Shown: positions 52,453 through 61,388 of the stretch, piece by piece
Layout: each line of letters starts with the position of its first letter
How positions within the stretch are numbered: the first letter of the stretch is position 1
NCBI RefSeq assembly: GCF_007829955.1
Contig: NZ_VIWX01000002.1
Location: 1,178,001-1,242,000 of the forward strand
Source of the DNA: Saccharopolyspora dendranthemae
GTDB lineage: Bacteria; Actinomycetota; Actinomycetes; Mycobacteriales; Pseudonocardiaceae
Direction of reading: 5' to 3'
DNA length: 64,000 nucleotides
Program-made: the position numbers and the translations under genes
The notes under the pieces: model-generated
Seen by the model: the letters and a program-made list of their open reading frames with translations, nothing else
What the model was told of the DNA's origin: nothing
Databases searched by the model: none

Positions 52453-52484
52453 CCGGCCACCTCGGCTAGCGCCGCGGTGGCCGG
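52453..52484 (+). repeat. array spacer hairpin 3
   Basis: CCGGCCACC (52453-52461) pairs with GGTGGCCGG (52476-52484) between copies 3 and 4, loop 14 bases, third member of the spacer hairpin family. Confidence 0.72.
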
Positions 52485-52515
52485 TCCGCACTGGACTGGA
52501 CTGGGGGACTGAACG

Positions 52516-52917
52516 ATGAACGCAACACCGATTCGCAAGGCCGCTGCGGTCGGCGCGGGCTGCTTCCTGATCATGGGAGCAGGAGCCGGCCTGGCATCCG
52601 GAGAAACACCCGAGGAGGCGAACCAGCGCGCGCTGGCCGAATGCGGCGAGGGCAACCTGTGCGTCTGGGACGATCCTGGCTACCAAGGTCGGATGGTCTC
52701 GTACTACGAGTGCATTGAGGTTGATCCCTTCGACGAGTTCGTTGATGGTCAGGCCGGTTCGTTCCTGAACCACCAAACTCCTGGCACCGTGGCCGTCTTC
52801 TTCGGTCCCGATCCGAACAACCCGGAGGGCCCGTGGGTCGAGCGCTACCACTCGGCGGCACCGGAGGAGATGGGGGATGCGACTCCGCTCGACGCACGCG
52901 GTGTCGATCCCTGCTGA
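52516..52917 (+). CDS. secreted I36-like crystallin-fold protein, copy 4
   Basis: The 133-residue paralog shares the signal peptide KAAAVGAGCFLIMGAGAGLASG with copy 3, then CGEGNLCVWDDPGYQGRM, GSFLNHQTPG, FFGPDPNNPEGPWVERY and a terminal VDPC. GGGGGAC precedes the ATG. As the last of the array, it is followed by a different hairpin at 52930-52964. Divergence from copy 3 is concentrated in the mature domain. Confidence 0.75.
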   Translation: MNATPIRKAAAVGAGCFLIMGAGAGLASGETPEEANQRALAECGEGNLCVWDDPGYQGRMVSYYECIEVDPFDEFVDGQAGSFLNHQTPGTVAVFFGPDPNNPEGPWVERYHSAAPEEMGDATPLDARGVDPC

Positions 52918-52929
52918 CCGGGGGATGTC

Positions 52930-52964
52930 GATGGCCACGTCCGCCTCGCGCGGTCGTGGTCATC
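52930..52964 (+). terminator. hairpin after the I36 array
   Basis: GATGGCCACG (52930-52939) pairs with CGTGGTCATC (52955-52964), ten pairs including one G-T, 13 bases after the last array stop. No U-tract. Confidence 0.5.
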
Positions 52965-52997
52965 GGCTTGTCGCAGCATCGATGGCACGATGTGGGC

Positions 52998-53888
52998 ATG
53001 ACGCGATGGAGCAGCGACCAGCTACCGGACCTGGCCGGCAAGACGGCCGTCATCACCGGCGCCAACAGCGGCCTCGGACTGGAGGCCGCGCAAGCGCTCG
53101 GACGCGCGGGCGCCCACGTGGTGCTCGCCGTGCGCGACCTGGCCAAGGGTGAGCAGGCCGCGGGCAGCGTGCCCGGCTCGGCCGAGGTTCGCCGGCTCGA
53201 CCTCGGTGATCTCGCCTCGGTGCGCGAGTTCGCCGGGACCTGGGACGACGACCTCGCGATCCTCATCAACAACGCCGGGGTGATGTTCCCGCCGGAGGGG
53301 CAGACCAAGGACGGCTTCGAGATCCAGTTCGGCACCAATCACCTCGGTCACTTCGCGCTGACCAACCTGCTGCTGCCGCACGTCACCGACCGCGTGGTCA
53401 CGGTGTCCTCCAGCTTGCACCGGGCGGCCAAGGGCATCCGCTGGGAGGACCCGAACTTCACCGGCGCCTACGACCCGCAGAAGGCCTACGCGCAGTCGAA
53501 GCTCGCGAACCTGCTGTTCACCCTGGAACTCCAGCGACGGCTCCTCGAGTCGGGTTCGAAGGTGCGGGCCACGTCCGCGCACCCGGGGTACTCGGCGACG
53601 AACCTGCAGAGCCACGCCGGCAACTCGCTGCTGCGCCGGTTCATGGCGATCGGCAACATGGTCATCGCTCAGTCGGCCGAATCCGGTGCGCTGCCCACGC
53701 TCTTCGCCGCGACGCAGGACATCCCGGGCGCCAGCTACGTGGGCCCCGACGGTCCGATGGAGCTGCGCGGCGGTCCCACGCTGGTCGGGCGCAGCAAGGC
53801 GGCCAGCGACACCGAAGCCGCCCTGCGCCTCTGGACCCTCTCCGAACATCTGACGGGGGTCGCCTTCCCGCTGGCCGAGAAGTCCTGA
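52998..53888 (+). CDS. SDR-family oxidoreductase (retinol dehydrogenase-like)
   Basis: The 296-residue SDR has TGANSGLGLEAAQALGRAGA near residue 21, NNAGVMFPP near 90, GTNHLGHFALTNLLLP, and YAQSKLAN for the catalytic YxxxK (about 160). It resembles the retinol dehydrogenase/light-dependent protochlorophyllide reductase-like branch common in actinomycetes. Substrate unknown. The ATG at 52998 has no strong ribosome-binding site; the GTG at 52992 is an alternative. It probably has its own promoter in the 80 bases after the array. Confidence 0.83.
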   Translation: MTRWSSDQLPDLAGKTAVITGANSGLGLEAAQALGRAGAHVVLAVRDLAKGEQAAGSVPGSAEVRRLDLGDLASVREFAGTWDDDLAILINNAGVMFPPEGQTKDGFEIQFGTNHLGHFALTNLLLPHVTDRVVTVSSSLHRAAKGIRWEDPNFTGAYDPQKAYAQSKLANLLFTLELQRRLLESGSKVRATSAHPGYSATNLQSHAGNSLLRRFMAIGNMVIAQSAESGALPTLFAATQDIPGASYVGPDGPMELRGGPTLVGRSKAASDTEAALRLWTLSEHLTGVAFPLAEKS

Positions 53889-53931
53889 CCGTCCACACCG
53901 GAGTCAGGTCAGGCAATCACCCCTCTCAGGA

Positions 53932-54786
53932 TCATCGGGTGGTGATGGTCAGCGGAACCCCGTGCGGGTCGATGAGCAGCGGTTCGGGGCCGGGGCGCAG
54001 GACCGCGCCCGCACCGGCCGCGGTCATCGCACCCACCGCGCCGGGCGCTTCGGCCACGCCGAGCCCGATCGCGCGAAGCCCGTGCCGCGACTGGCCCGCC
54101 GACCACGGGCTGGGGCTGGTCTCCCGGCGGAAGCTGAAGAGCTCCAGCACGACGTCACCGAGCCGGAGGTTGGTGATGACGAACCCGCGCGGGTCGTCGG
54201 AGCGGATCAGCTTGCCGATCACCTGCGCGCCGAGGGTGCGGACGTAGAAGTCGAGGGCTTCCTGCAGGTCCGGGACCGTGACGGCGATGTGGTCGAAGAC
54301 CGGTGCGGCATCGCGTGCGCGGAGCTGGTGCGCGGCCAGGTCTTCCGCGGCGATCTCGGGCGAGTAGGTCTCGTCGTGCCGGACGGCGCCTTCGACGAAT
54401 TCCAGCAGCGTTCCGTCCGGGTCGGTGAAGAAGGTGATGCGGACGTTGCCGTGCGCGTCCTTGGGCTGCTGGGTGAAGGCGACGCCGGCGTCGCCCAGCC
54501 GAGCCGCTTGGGCGTCGACATCGCCGACTTTCATCCCGAAGTGCCGCATCCCGCACTGCAGGTCGTCGGAGGTCCAGCCGCCGAGGTCGCCCTCTCCGAC
54601 CTCCACGAGCTTGATCCGCGCAGGCCCGGCGTCGAGCCAGCACACTCCGGATTCCGCGGCCGTCTCGGTGAATCCCAGCAGGCCGGCGTAGAACTCCTGG
54701 GACCGCGCCAGGTTCCGGCAGCCGATCTCGACGTGCCGGAGCTTGGCGGTGGCCGCGCTCGGGTCGGCGGAATGGTTCGCGGTCAT
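53932..54786 (-). CDS. two-domain VOC (glyoxalase/dioxygenase-fold) protein
   Basis: The 284-residue protein has two vicinal-oxygen-chelate halves. The first starts LRHVEIGCRNLARSQEFYAGLLGF and ends ITFFTDPDGTLLEFVEG; the second starts FDHIAVTVPDLQEALDFYVRTLGA and ends PLLIDPHGVPLTI. Metal ligands (His/Glu at those ends) appear in the first half; the second half lacks the final glutamate. Possible roles are extradiol dioxygenase, lactoylglutathione lyase or resistance protein; the sequence does not decide. Confidence 0.8.
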   Translation of the reverse strand: MTANHSADPSAATAKLRHVEIGCRNLARSQEFYAGLLGFTETAAESGVCWLDAGPARIKLVEVGEGDLGGWTSDDLQCGMRHFGMKVGDVDAQAARLGDAGVAFTQQPKDAHGNVRITFFTDPDGTLLEFVEGAVRHDETYSPEIAAEDLAAHQLRARDAAPVFDHIAVTVPDLQEALDFYVRTLGAQVIGKLIRSDDPRGFVITNLRLGDVVLELFSFRRETSPSPWSAGQSRHGLRAIGLGVAEAPGAVGAMTAAGAGAVLRPGPEPLLIDPHGVPLTITTR

Positions 54787-55200
54787 CGCCCCTCCGGCGA
54801 GTCGTTCCGGACGCTGCTGGTGGTCGCGACCCGGTGATCATGAGCGATCACGATGCTGCCACCGCGCAGGACGTGGCGGCAACGGAATGTCCAGGACACG
54901 AACCGCACTCTGTCCGGTTCGTGTCCTGCGGACGAAGAGGTGCCCGCCTCACCGAGGGGGCGGTAGTGAGACGGGCAGCCGAGAGACTACGCCGTTCGGC
55001 GCAATCTCAGAGCCCACCCGAGGCGGTCCGCGATGATCTCACCGCATCCGGTGAGGGCATTTCGTTCAGGGCGTTCACCAATCGGCGGCCCCACCGACGC
55101 ACCTGATCGAATCCCGCTGCGAGAACCTTCTAAATCTCCGGGTCTTGTCCTCGATGGCGCCGGGCATTAGTTTGGCCTCCGTACTTATTGGGAGGTGCGC
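54787..55200. other. 414-base region upstream of the xylose regulator
   Basis: No convincing gene. CAGGACACGAACCG (54892-54905) pairs perfectly with CGGTTCGTGTCCTG (54915-54928), a 14-bp hairpin with a 9-base loop. Near the right end, CCTCC and GGAGG flank the presumed start region of the ROK gene. The hairpin may end read-through or mark a promoter boundary between the divergent VOC and ROK genes. Confidence 0.5.
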
Positions 55201-56460
55201 GTGACCGAACGCGGAACCGCCGACCCCGCGCTGCCCGGCTCGACGGCGGGTGTCGACCAGAGCGCCATCCGACGGGCCAACCTGGCGCTGGTGCTCGACG
55301 AGGTCCGGCGCGGCGAGGTCGTCTCGCGCGCCGACATCGCTGCTCGCAGCGGGCTCACCAAGGCGACCGTGTCCAGCCTCGCCGCCGAGCTCATCGCCCG
55401 CGGCCTCGTCCGCGAGACCGGCTTGCGCCGCGACGGCGCGGTCGGCCGCCCAGGACGCTCGCTGGAACTCGACGGCAAGCGCGTCACCGCCCTCGGTCTG
55501 GAGATCAACTCCCAGTACCTGGCCGCGCTCGGCACCGATCTGGCCGGACGGGTCGTCGTCGAGCGGCGGGTCGGATTCGACGCCACCCGCGCCGAACCGG
55601 CGACGACGCTCGACCGGCTGGCGGCTCTGGCCGAAGAGGCGCTGAGCGAACTGGCCGCCGCAGCGGCGTCCTCCCCGGCCGGAATCGCCGTCGCCGTGCC
55701 CGGATTGGTGGATGCCGATTCCGGCCACGTGCACTACGCGCCCAACCTCGAGTGGCGGTCCACCTCGATCACCGAGGCCCTGCGCGACCGGCTCGGCGTC
55801 GACGTCCCGATCGCGGTGGACAACGAGGCCAACCTCTCCGCGCTCGCCGAGCTGCACTCCGCACCTGAGCCCGCCGCGGACCTCATCTACCTGACCGGTG
55901 AGGTCGGCGTCGGTGCCGGGATCGTCACCGGAGGCCGGTTGCTGCGCGGCGCCGGCGGGTTCACCGGCGAGATCGGCCACGTGCCGGTCGATCTCGGCGG
56001 AACCGAATGCGGGTGCGGAAGGCGCGGTTGCCTGGAGACCAAGATCGGCCTGCCGGCCGTGCTGCGCGCCGCGGCCCCCGACCTCGCCGAGAAGGACGCG
56101 GACCCGCAGGACCAGGCCCGCGCGCTCCGGGAGCGCGCCGAAGCCGGTGGCCCGCAGGCCATGGCGGGCTTCGACGAGGTCGGCAAGTGGCTGGGCATCG
56201 GCGTGTCGATGCTGGTCAACCTGCTCAACCCGGAGGTCGTCGTCCTGGGCGGCTACCTCGGCACCGTCGCCCCCTACCTCGTTCCCGCCGCGATGCGGGA
56301 ACTGCGCGACCGGTCGGTGGCCGGCGACGCCGCGGCCTGCCGCATCACCGCGTCCACCTTCGGCTTCTCGGCGGCGGTGCGCGGTGCTAGCAGCACCGTC
56401 ATCGAGGAGGTCTTCCAGAACCCGCTGCGCGTCCCGGCGGTCGAGAGGGCCGCCGGCTGA
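55201..56460 (+). CDS. ROK-family regulator (XylR-like)
   Basis: The 419-residue protein has an N-terminal winged helix ([25 protein letters not shown]) and a ROK sugar-binding domain: [40 protein letters not shown] and the zinc motif [10 protein letters not shown] (about 278-287). Such regulators bind xylose and release the xyl operon. The GTG at 55201 was chosen for GGGAGG at 6 bases; an in-frame GTG is 6 bases upstream. xylA follows 49 bases downstream in the same direction, a strong sign of function. Confidence 0.9.
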   Translation: MTERGTADPALPGSTAGVDQSAIRRANLALVLDEVRRGEVVSRADIAARSGLTKATVSSLAAELIARGLVRETGLRRDGAVGRPGRSLELDGKRVTALGLEINSQYLAALGTDLAGRVVVERRVGFDATRAEPATTLDRLAALAEEALSELAAAAASSPAGIAVAVPGLVDADSGHVHYAPNLEWRSTSITEALRDRLGVDVPIAVDNEANLSALAELHSAPEPAADLIYLTGEVGVGAGIVTGGRLLRGAGGFTGEIGHVPVDLGGTECGCGRRGCLETKIGLPAVLRAAAPDLAEKDADPQDQARALRERAEAGGPQAMAGFDEVGKWLGIGVSMLVNLLNPEVVVLGGYLGTVAPYLVPAAMRELRDRSVAGDAAACRITASTFGFSAAVRGASSTVIEEVFQNPLRVPAVERAAG

Positions 56461-56509
56461 ACAGGATCCGGCCCGACAGCAGTCACGACGAAGTGAGGAG
56501 CACCTGATC

Positions 56510-57667
56510 ATGACCGACTTCACCCCGAAGCGCGAGGACAAGTTCTCGTTCGGCCTGTGGACCGTGGGATGGCTCGGACGGGACCCGTTCGGCGAGGCCA
56601 CTCGCAGCCCGCTGGACCCGGTCGAGGCGGTGCACAGGCTCTCCGACCTGGGGGCGCACGGCATCACCTTCCACGACGACGACCTGGTGCCGTTCGGCTC
56701 GAGCGCCGAGGAGCGCTCCGCCGTGGTGTCGCGCTTCCGGGGCGCGCTGGACCAGACCGGGCTGGCCGTGCCCATGGTGACGACCAACCTGTTCAGCCAC
56801 CCGGTGTTCAAGGACGGCGGATTCACCGCCAACGACCGCGACGTGCGCCGCTTCGCGTTGCGCAAGGTGCTGCGCAACGTCGAGCTGGCCGCCGAGCTCG
56901 GCGCCCGGACGTTCGTCGCCTGGGGTGGGCGCGAAGGCGCCGAATCCGGCGCTGCCAAGGACGTTCGCGCCGCGCTCGACCGCTACCGCGAGGCCGTGGA
57001 CACCGTGTGCGCGTTCATCAAGGAGCGCGGTTACGACCTCCGGCTCGCCCTGGAGCCGAAGCCCAACGAACCTCGCGGCGACATCCTGCTGCCGACCGTC
57101 GGCCACGCGCTGGCGTTCATCAACGAGCTGGAGCACGGCGACATCGTCGGCGTGAACCCCGAGGTCGGGCACGAGCAGATGGCGGGCTTGAACTTCGCGC
57201 ACGGCATCGCGCAGGCGCTGTGGGCGGGCAAGCTGTTCCACATCGACCTCAACGGGCAGAACGGCATCAAGTACGACCAGGACCTGCGCTTCGGCGCCGG
57301 GGACGTGCGCAACGCGTTCTTCCTGGTCGACCTGCTGGAGAACGGCGGCTACGAGGGTCCGCGGCACTTCGACTTCAAGCCGCCGCGCACCGAGGACTAC
57401 GACGGCGTCTGGGCTTCGGCGGCCGGCTGCATGCGCAACTACCTGATCCTCAAGGAGCGCGCGGCGGCCTTCCGCGCGGACCCCCAGGTCGTCGAGGCGT
57501 GGGAGGCGGCCCGCGTCGGCGAGCTGTCCACCCCGACCCTCGGAGCCGGGGAATCGGTGTCCGACCTGCTGTCGGAAGAGTTGGACGTCGATGCGGCGGC
57601 CGCTCGCGGGATGCACTTCGAACGGCTCGACCAGCTCGCGATGGACCACCTGCTCGGCGTCCGCTGA
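56510..57667 (+). CDS. xylA: xylose isomerase
   Basis: The 385-residue enzyme converts D-xylose to D-xylulose. The catalytic histidine lies in [11 protein letters not shown] (about 54), the metal site in [11 protein letters not shown] (about 180), [16 protein letters not shown] (about 215) and HIDLNGQ (about 243). Length and sequence match the class I (actinomycete, Actinoplanes/Streptomyces) group. The ATG follows AGTGAGGAG. It is paired with the ROK regulator upstream and xylB downstream. Confidence 0.97.
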   Translation: MTDFTPKREDKFSFGLWTVGWLGRDPFGEATRSPLDPVEAVHRLSDLGAHGITFHDDDLVPFGSSAEERSAVVSRFRGALDQTGLAVPMVTTNLFSHPVFKDGGFTANDRDVRRFALRKVLRNVELAAELGARTFVAWGGREGAESGAAKDVRAALDRYREAVDTVCAFIKERGYDLRLALEPKPNEPRGDILLPTVGHALAFINELEHGDIVGVNPEVGHEQMAGLNFAHGIAQALWAGKLFHIDLNGQNGIKYDQDLRFGAGDVRNAFFLVDLLENGGYEGPRHFDFKPPRTEDYDGVWASAAGCMRNYLILKERAAAFRADPQVVEAWEAARVGELSTPTLGAGESVSDLLSEELDVDAAAARGMHFERLDQLAMDHLLGVR

Positions 57668-57743
57668 CGCACCGGGTTTCCACTCGCTGGTCGAGCAGGT
57701 CCGCGCGGGGGCGCGAGGCCATCGCACCCCCGCGCACCCGTCA

Positions 57744-57757
57744 CGCACAATTGTGCG
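57744..57757. promoter_or_regulatory. palindromic site in the xylA-xylB spacer
   Basis: CGCACAATTGTGCG is a perfect 14-base palindrome with an AT core, 94 bases before xylB. It may be an operator for the ROK protein or another regulator. Confidence 0.5.
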
Positions 57758-57850
57758 GTCACAACCGACTCCGGCGTTCCGGCGCCGCGAGGACCGGACC
57801 GGGAGGGCGCGTCGCTTCCCGGTCCGCGCGAGCATGAAGGATGATCCGCA

Positions 57851-59260
57851 ATGCTGGTGCTAGGCATCGACTCGTCGACCCAGTCCACCAAGGCGCTCGT
57901 GGTCGACGCCGACGACGGATCGGTCGTCACCGAGGCCAAGGCCTCGCACCCCGACGGGACCGAGGTCGACCCGGCGGCCTGGTGGGAGGCCGCCCAGAAC
58001 GCCATCGGTGAGGTCGTGGCCTCCGCACCGGGCCGCATCGAGGCGGTGTCGGTCGGCGGCCAGCAGCACGGCATGGTCGCGCTGGACTCCGACGGCGAGC
58101 CCGTCCGGGATGCCCTGCTGTGGAACGACACCCGCTCCGCCCCGCAGGCCGAGCAGCTCATCGAGCGCCACGGAGCCGACTCTCTCTCCCGCCGAACCGG
58201 TTCGGTCCCGGTCGCGAGCTTCACCATCACCAAGCTCGCGTGGCTGGCGCAGAACGAGCCGGACAACGCCGACCGGGTCGCGCAGGTGCTCCTGCCGCAC
58301 GACTGGGTCGGCTGGCAGCTGGCAGGACGACCCGAGCAGACGTGGACCGACCACGGCGACGCCTCGGGCACCGGCTACTACTCCCCCACCACCGGCGAGT
58401 GGCTGCCCGACCTGCTCACCGAGGCGATGGGCGGACGCACCCCGGCGTTGCCGGCACTGCTGCCGTCCCACGCCGAGGCCGCCCGCGCGACGCTGCCGGG
58501 CATCGAGGGCGCGACGATCGGCGCAGGCACCGGGGACAACATGGCTGCCGCGCTCGGACTCGGGCTCACACCGGGTGATGTGGCGGTCTCGCTGGGCACC
58601 TCGGGTGCGGTGTTCGCCCCCGCCGAGCACGCCGGCGCGGATCCGTCCGGCACCGTCGCGGGCTTCTGCGACGCGACCGGCCGCTACCTCCCGCTGGTGT
58701 GCACGCTCAACGCTGCCCGCGTGCTGAGCTCCACCGCGCACATGCTCGACACCGACCTGGAAGGCCTGTCGCGGCTGGCGCTCGCGGCCGAGCCGGGTGC
58801 GGGTGGGCTGAGCCTGCTCCCGTACCTCGAGGGCGAGCGAACGCCGAACCTCCCGGAGGCGACCGGCACTCTGGCCGGCCTGACCGGCTCGAACATGACT
58901 CCGCAGAACCTCGCCCGCGCTGCCGTCGAGGGGATGCTGTGCGGCATGGCCGACGCGATCGACGCGCTGCGCGATGCCGGCGGTGAGGTCCGCCGCGTGC
59001 TGCTCATTGGCGGCGCCGGCCGCTCCGAGGCCGTGCAGGCCATCGCTCCCGGCCTGTTCGGGGTCGACGTGGACGTCCCGGAACCGGCCGAGTACGTGGC
59101 CATCGGTGCCGCGAAGCAAGCGGCCTGGGCCCGCTCCGGCGGTGCCACTCCGCCGGACTGGGAGGTCGCGGGTACCCGCAGGACCGTCGGCGACGACACG
59201 AGCGGCGAGGCGGTGCGAGCCGCCTACGCGGCGGCCCGCAAGCAGGTCCACGGCATCTGA
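57851..59260 (+). CDS. xylB: xylulokinase
   Basis: The 469-residue FGGY kinase phosphorylates D-xylulose to xylulose 5-phosphate. It begins LVLGIDSSTQSTKALVVD (phosphate 1 loop), has VGGQQHGMVALD near 70, LWNDTRS near 95, the hinge GAGTGDNMAAALGLG near 224, SLGTSGAVF near 245 and GGAGRSEAVQAIAP near 385. It completes the xylose path with xylA. GATGATCCGCA precedes the ATG without a strong ribosome-binding site. The stop lies in a small hairpin shared with the convergent flavin reductase gene. Confidence 0.95.
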   Translation: MLVLGIDSSTQSTKALVVDADDGSVVTEAKASHPDGTEVDPAAWWEAAQNAIGEVVASAPGRIEAVSVGGQQHGMVALDSDGEPVRDALLWNDTRSAPQAEQLIERHGADSLSRRTGSVPVASFTITKLAWLAQNEPDNADRVAQVLLPHDWVGWQLAGRPEQTWTDHGDASGTGYYSPTTGEWLPDLLTEAMGGRTPALPALLPSHAEAARATLPGIEGATIGAGTGDNMAAALGLGLTPGDVAVSLGTSGAVFAPAEHAGADPSGTVAGFCDATGRYLPLVCTLNAARVLSSTAHMLDTDLEGLSRLALAAEPGAGGLSLLPYLEGERTPNLPEATGTLAGLTGSNMTPQNLARAAVEGMLCGMADAIDALRDAGGEVRRVLLIGGAGRSEAVQAIAPGLFGVDVDVPEPAEYVAIGAAKQAAWARSGGATPPDWEVAGTRRTVGDDTSGEAVRAAYAAARKQVHGI

Positions 59261-59273
59261 GCGGATCGCTCAG
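59257..59273. terminator. small hairpin between convergent genes
   Basis: CTGAGCG-GAT-CGCTCAG forms a perfect 7-bp stem over the stops of xylB and the flavin reductase-like gene. It is weak and may end transcription from both sides only partly. Confidence 0.4.
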
Positions 59274-59788
59274 GCTGCGACGGCCTCACCGACCGCAGCG
59301 GTCCAGAGGTCGTTCGCCGCACGCCGCAGGAGCTCGCGAGCGCGCGGATCTGGTGCCCAGCCCTCGGTTTCGCTGAACCAGTCGTCGTAGAGGAAGGCTG
59401 CGGGCAGCACCTCTCCGCCGCCCAGTCCACCGCCCAGGCCGATGGACTGACTGCGCACGGTCCCCAAACCGAGTGGCAGGACGGGTTTCCCGGCGAGGAC
59501 GTCACGCCGGAGGAGCCCCAGCAGCGCTCGCAGCGGAACGCTGCCGTGCGGTTCGTAGCGGGGGATCACGACGGCCACCGCGTCGGCGGTCGACAGCGCT
59601 CGCTGGACCGAGCGCACCTCGGGATGGCGGTCATCCCCGGCCATCAGCACCGAGTGGGGCAGCTCGCCCACCTCGATCTCGACGACGGCACCACCCGCGG
59701 CGCGCAGCTGGGCACCGACGGTCCGGATGATGGCTCCGGGCCGGGACTTCGACGAGAGGTGGCCGGTGAGCAGGGCGAACTCAGCCAT
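59270..59788 (-). CDS. NADPH-dependent FMN reductase-like flavoprotein
   Basis: The 172-residue protein has the flavodoxin-like fold of SsuE/FMN reductases: FALLTGHLSSKSRPGAIIRTV at the N-terminus (phosphate loop), ADAVAVVIPRYEPHGSVPLRALLGLL near 85 and GKPVLPLGLGTVRSQS near 120. It may supply reduced flavin to a monooxygenase; no partner is adjacent. Start at MAEFA after GAGGAG. Convergent with xylB. Confidence 0.75.
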   Translation of the reverse strand: MAEFALLTGHLSSKSRPGAIIRTVGAQLRAAGGAVVEIEVGELPHSVLMAGDDRHPEVRSVQRALSTADAVAVVIPRYEPHGSVPLRALLGLLRRDVLAGKPVLPLGLGTVRSQSIGLGGGLGGGEVLPAAFLYDDWFSETEGWAPDPRARELLRRAANDLWTAAVGEAVAA

Positions 59789-60170
59789 CCCGCCACTCCT
59801 CGACTTGCCGGGGACGGGACGTGAGCGAACGCGGGCACACCATGCGGGACTCCTCACAAGCGGAATGGGGAGGACCGGCGCGTCAGCCGTTTCGGCGCGC
59901 GCAGCGGTCACCGGCGAAAACCGGTGGGGAAAGGGAGAGTCCGGAGCCGATCGGCGTCCGGTGGAGAGAACAGCCTCAGATCAACAGATCGCGCTGCACA
60001 CGCGCAGCAGGTCGATGTGGCACCGCACCACGAGACCAACGAGGGCTGTCATGCCGGTCATCCTCGTTCCCCGGCGGTCGCGCTGTAAAGCGCGGCCGCC
60101 CGCATCCCACATCCCGGGCGCCGTCGGCCCGGAGCGCGTTCGTGCTCCGGGCCGACGGCGCTCAGGCGGG
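59789..60170. other. 382-base spacer without a gene
   Basis: No gene is recognised between the flavin reductase-like gene and the AAHS transporter stop. The right end holds the transporter's terminator (60118-60161). The left part contains the promoter region of the reductase gene; nothing else stands out. Confidence 0.5.
60118..60161 (-). terminator. strong hairpin terminator of the AAHS transporter
   Basis: GCGCCGTCGGCCCGGAGC (60118-60135) pairs perfectly with GCTCCGGGCCGACGGCGC (60144-60161), an 18-bp stem with 8-base loop, 9 bases past the transporter's stop. Confidence 0.8.
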
Positions 60171-61388
60171 TCACCGCTTCGACACGAACGTGACCGACAC
60201 CAGACCGATCACCGCGACCGCGGCGAACGCGTAGAAGCCCCACGGGTAGGCCATCCCGGCGCTGAGCAGCGCACCGCCCAGCAGCGGACCGGAGATCGCT
60301 CCGAGCCGCCCGACGCCGCTGGCGGCTCCGAGCGCAGTGGCTCGCCCGATCGCCGGGTAGTGGTGGCTGATGTAGGCGTAGACGAGCACCGTGGTGCTGA
60401 AGACGAACACCCCGGCCAGCAGCACGCTGAGGTAGATGCCGATGCCCGGCAGCGGCACGCTCAACAGGGCGAGGAACACCGCTGCCGCCGCGAACCAGAT
60501 CACCGCGGAGGTCCGCACCCCGATCCGGTCCGACACCCGGCCGGCCGCCAGCAGCCCGAGCACGGCACCGACGTTGAGGGTCAGCAGCAGGGCCAGCGCC
60601 GCACCGAGCTCGTAACCGGCCTCGCGCATGATCACCGGAAGCCAGGTGTTGAGTCCGTAGACGAGCAGCAGACCCATGAACGCGGTCACCCAGAACGCGA
60701 GCGTGGAACGCAGGTAACCGCCGCGGAAGAGGATCGACGCGGGACTGCGTTCCGCCTTGCCCTCGGCCGAGTCCGGGAGCGATTCCGGCAGGTGGCGAGC
60801 GAGCAGCGGCACCAGCGCCAGCGCGGGCAGGGCCCCGATGACGAACATCGATCGCCAGGTCAGCACCGGGATCACCAGGATCCCCAGCAACGAGGTGAGT
60901 ACCGCACCCACGTGGTAGCCGATCATCAGCGTGGTCGTCGCGCTGCCGCCCTTGGCCTCGGACGCCTCGTTGACCAGCGCGATCGCCACCGGCAGGACGC
61001 CGCCGAGCCCGAGACCGGCGAGGAACCGCAGGATTCCGAAGCCCAGCGGGCCGGTCGCGAACGCGCAGGCCAGGGTGAGCGCGGAGAACAGCACCACCGT
61101 GGTGATCATGAGCTTGCGCCGCCCGAAGCGGTCGGTCAGCGGGCCGACGGACAGCGCGCCGAACATCACGCCGACGAGTCCCACCGAGGAGATCAGCGAG
61201 CCGGTCGCCGGGGTGAGCTGCCAGCCCGGTTCGCGCAGCAGCTCGGGCAGCACGACGCCGAGCACGACGAGGTCGTAGCCCTCGAGCGCGACCGCCGCCC
61301 AGCACAGCGCGGCGACGCCGCGTGCGCTGACCCGTCGGGCGGCCCTCGGTTCCGGCCGGCCGCCGGACTGTCCTGACGCCGTTGTCAT
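60171..61388 (-). CDS. MFS aromatic acid:H+ symporter (AAHS family)
   Basis: The 405-residue membrane protein has AAHS features: WAAVALEGYDLVVLGVVLPEL in helix 1, GALSVGPLTDRFGRRKLM between helices 2 and 3, and LRFLAGLGLGGVLPVAIAL in helix 4. There are about 12 hydrophobic segments in all. Relatives import benzoate, 4-hydroxybenzoate, protocatechuate or gentisate with protons. No aromatic catabolism genes are next to it, so the substrate is open. An AT-rich palindrome (GGAACGTTCC at 61614-61623) lies upstream and may be regulatory. Confidence 0.85.
   Translation of the reverse strand: MTTASGQSGGRPEPRAARRVSARGVAALCWAAVALEGYDLVVLGVVLPELLREPGWQLTPATGSLISSVGLVGVMFGALSVGPLTDRFGRRKLMITTVVLFSALTLACAFATGPLGFGILRFLAGLGLGGVLPVAIALVNEASEAKGGSATTTLMIGYHVGAVLTSLLGILVIPVLTWRSMFVIGALPALALVPLLARHLPESLPDSAEGKAERSPASILFRGGYLRSTLAFWVTAFMGLLLVYGLNTWLPVIMREAGYELGAALALLLTLNVGAVLGLLAAGRVSDRIGVRTSAVIWFAAAAVFLALLSVPLPGIGIYLSVLLAGVFVFSTTVLVYAYISHHYPAIGRATALGAASGVGRLGAISGPLLGGALLSAGMAYPWGFYAFAAVAVIGLVSVTFVSKR

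Noticed and set aside
59727..61376. 549-aa plus-strand Arg/Gln/His-rich frame
   Set aside because: It is antisense to the AAHS transporter, whose MFS motifs are clear; the frame has no recognisable domain.
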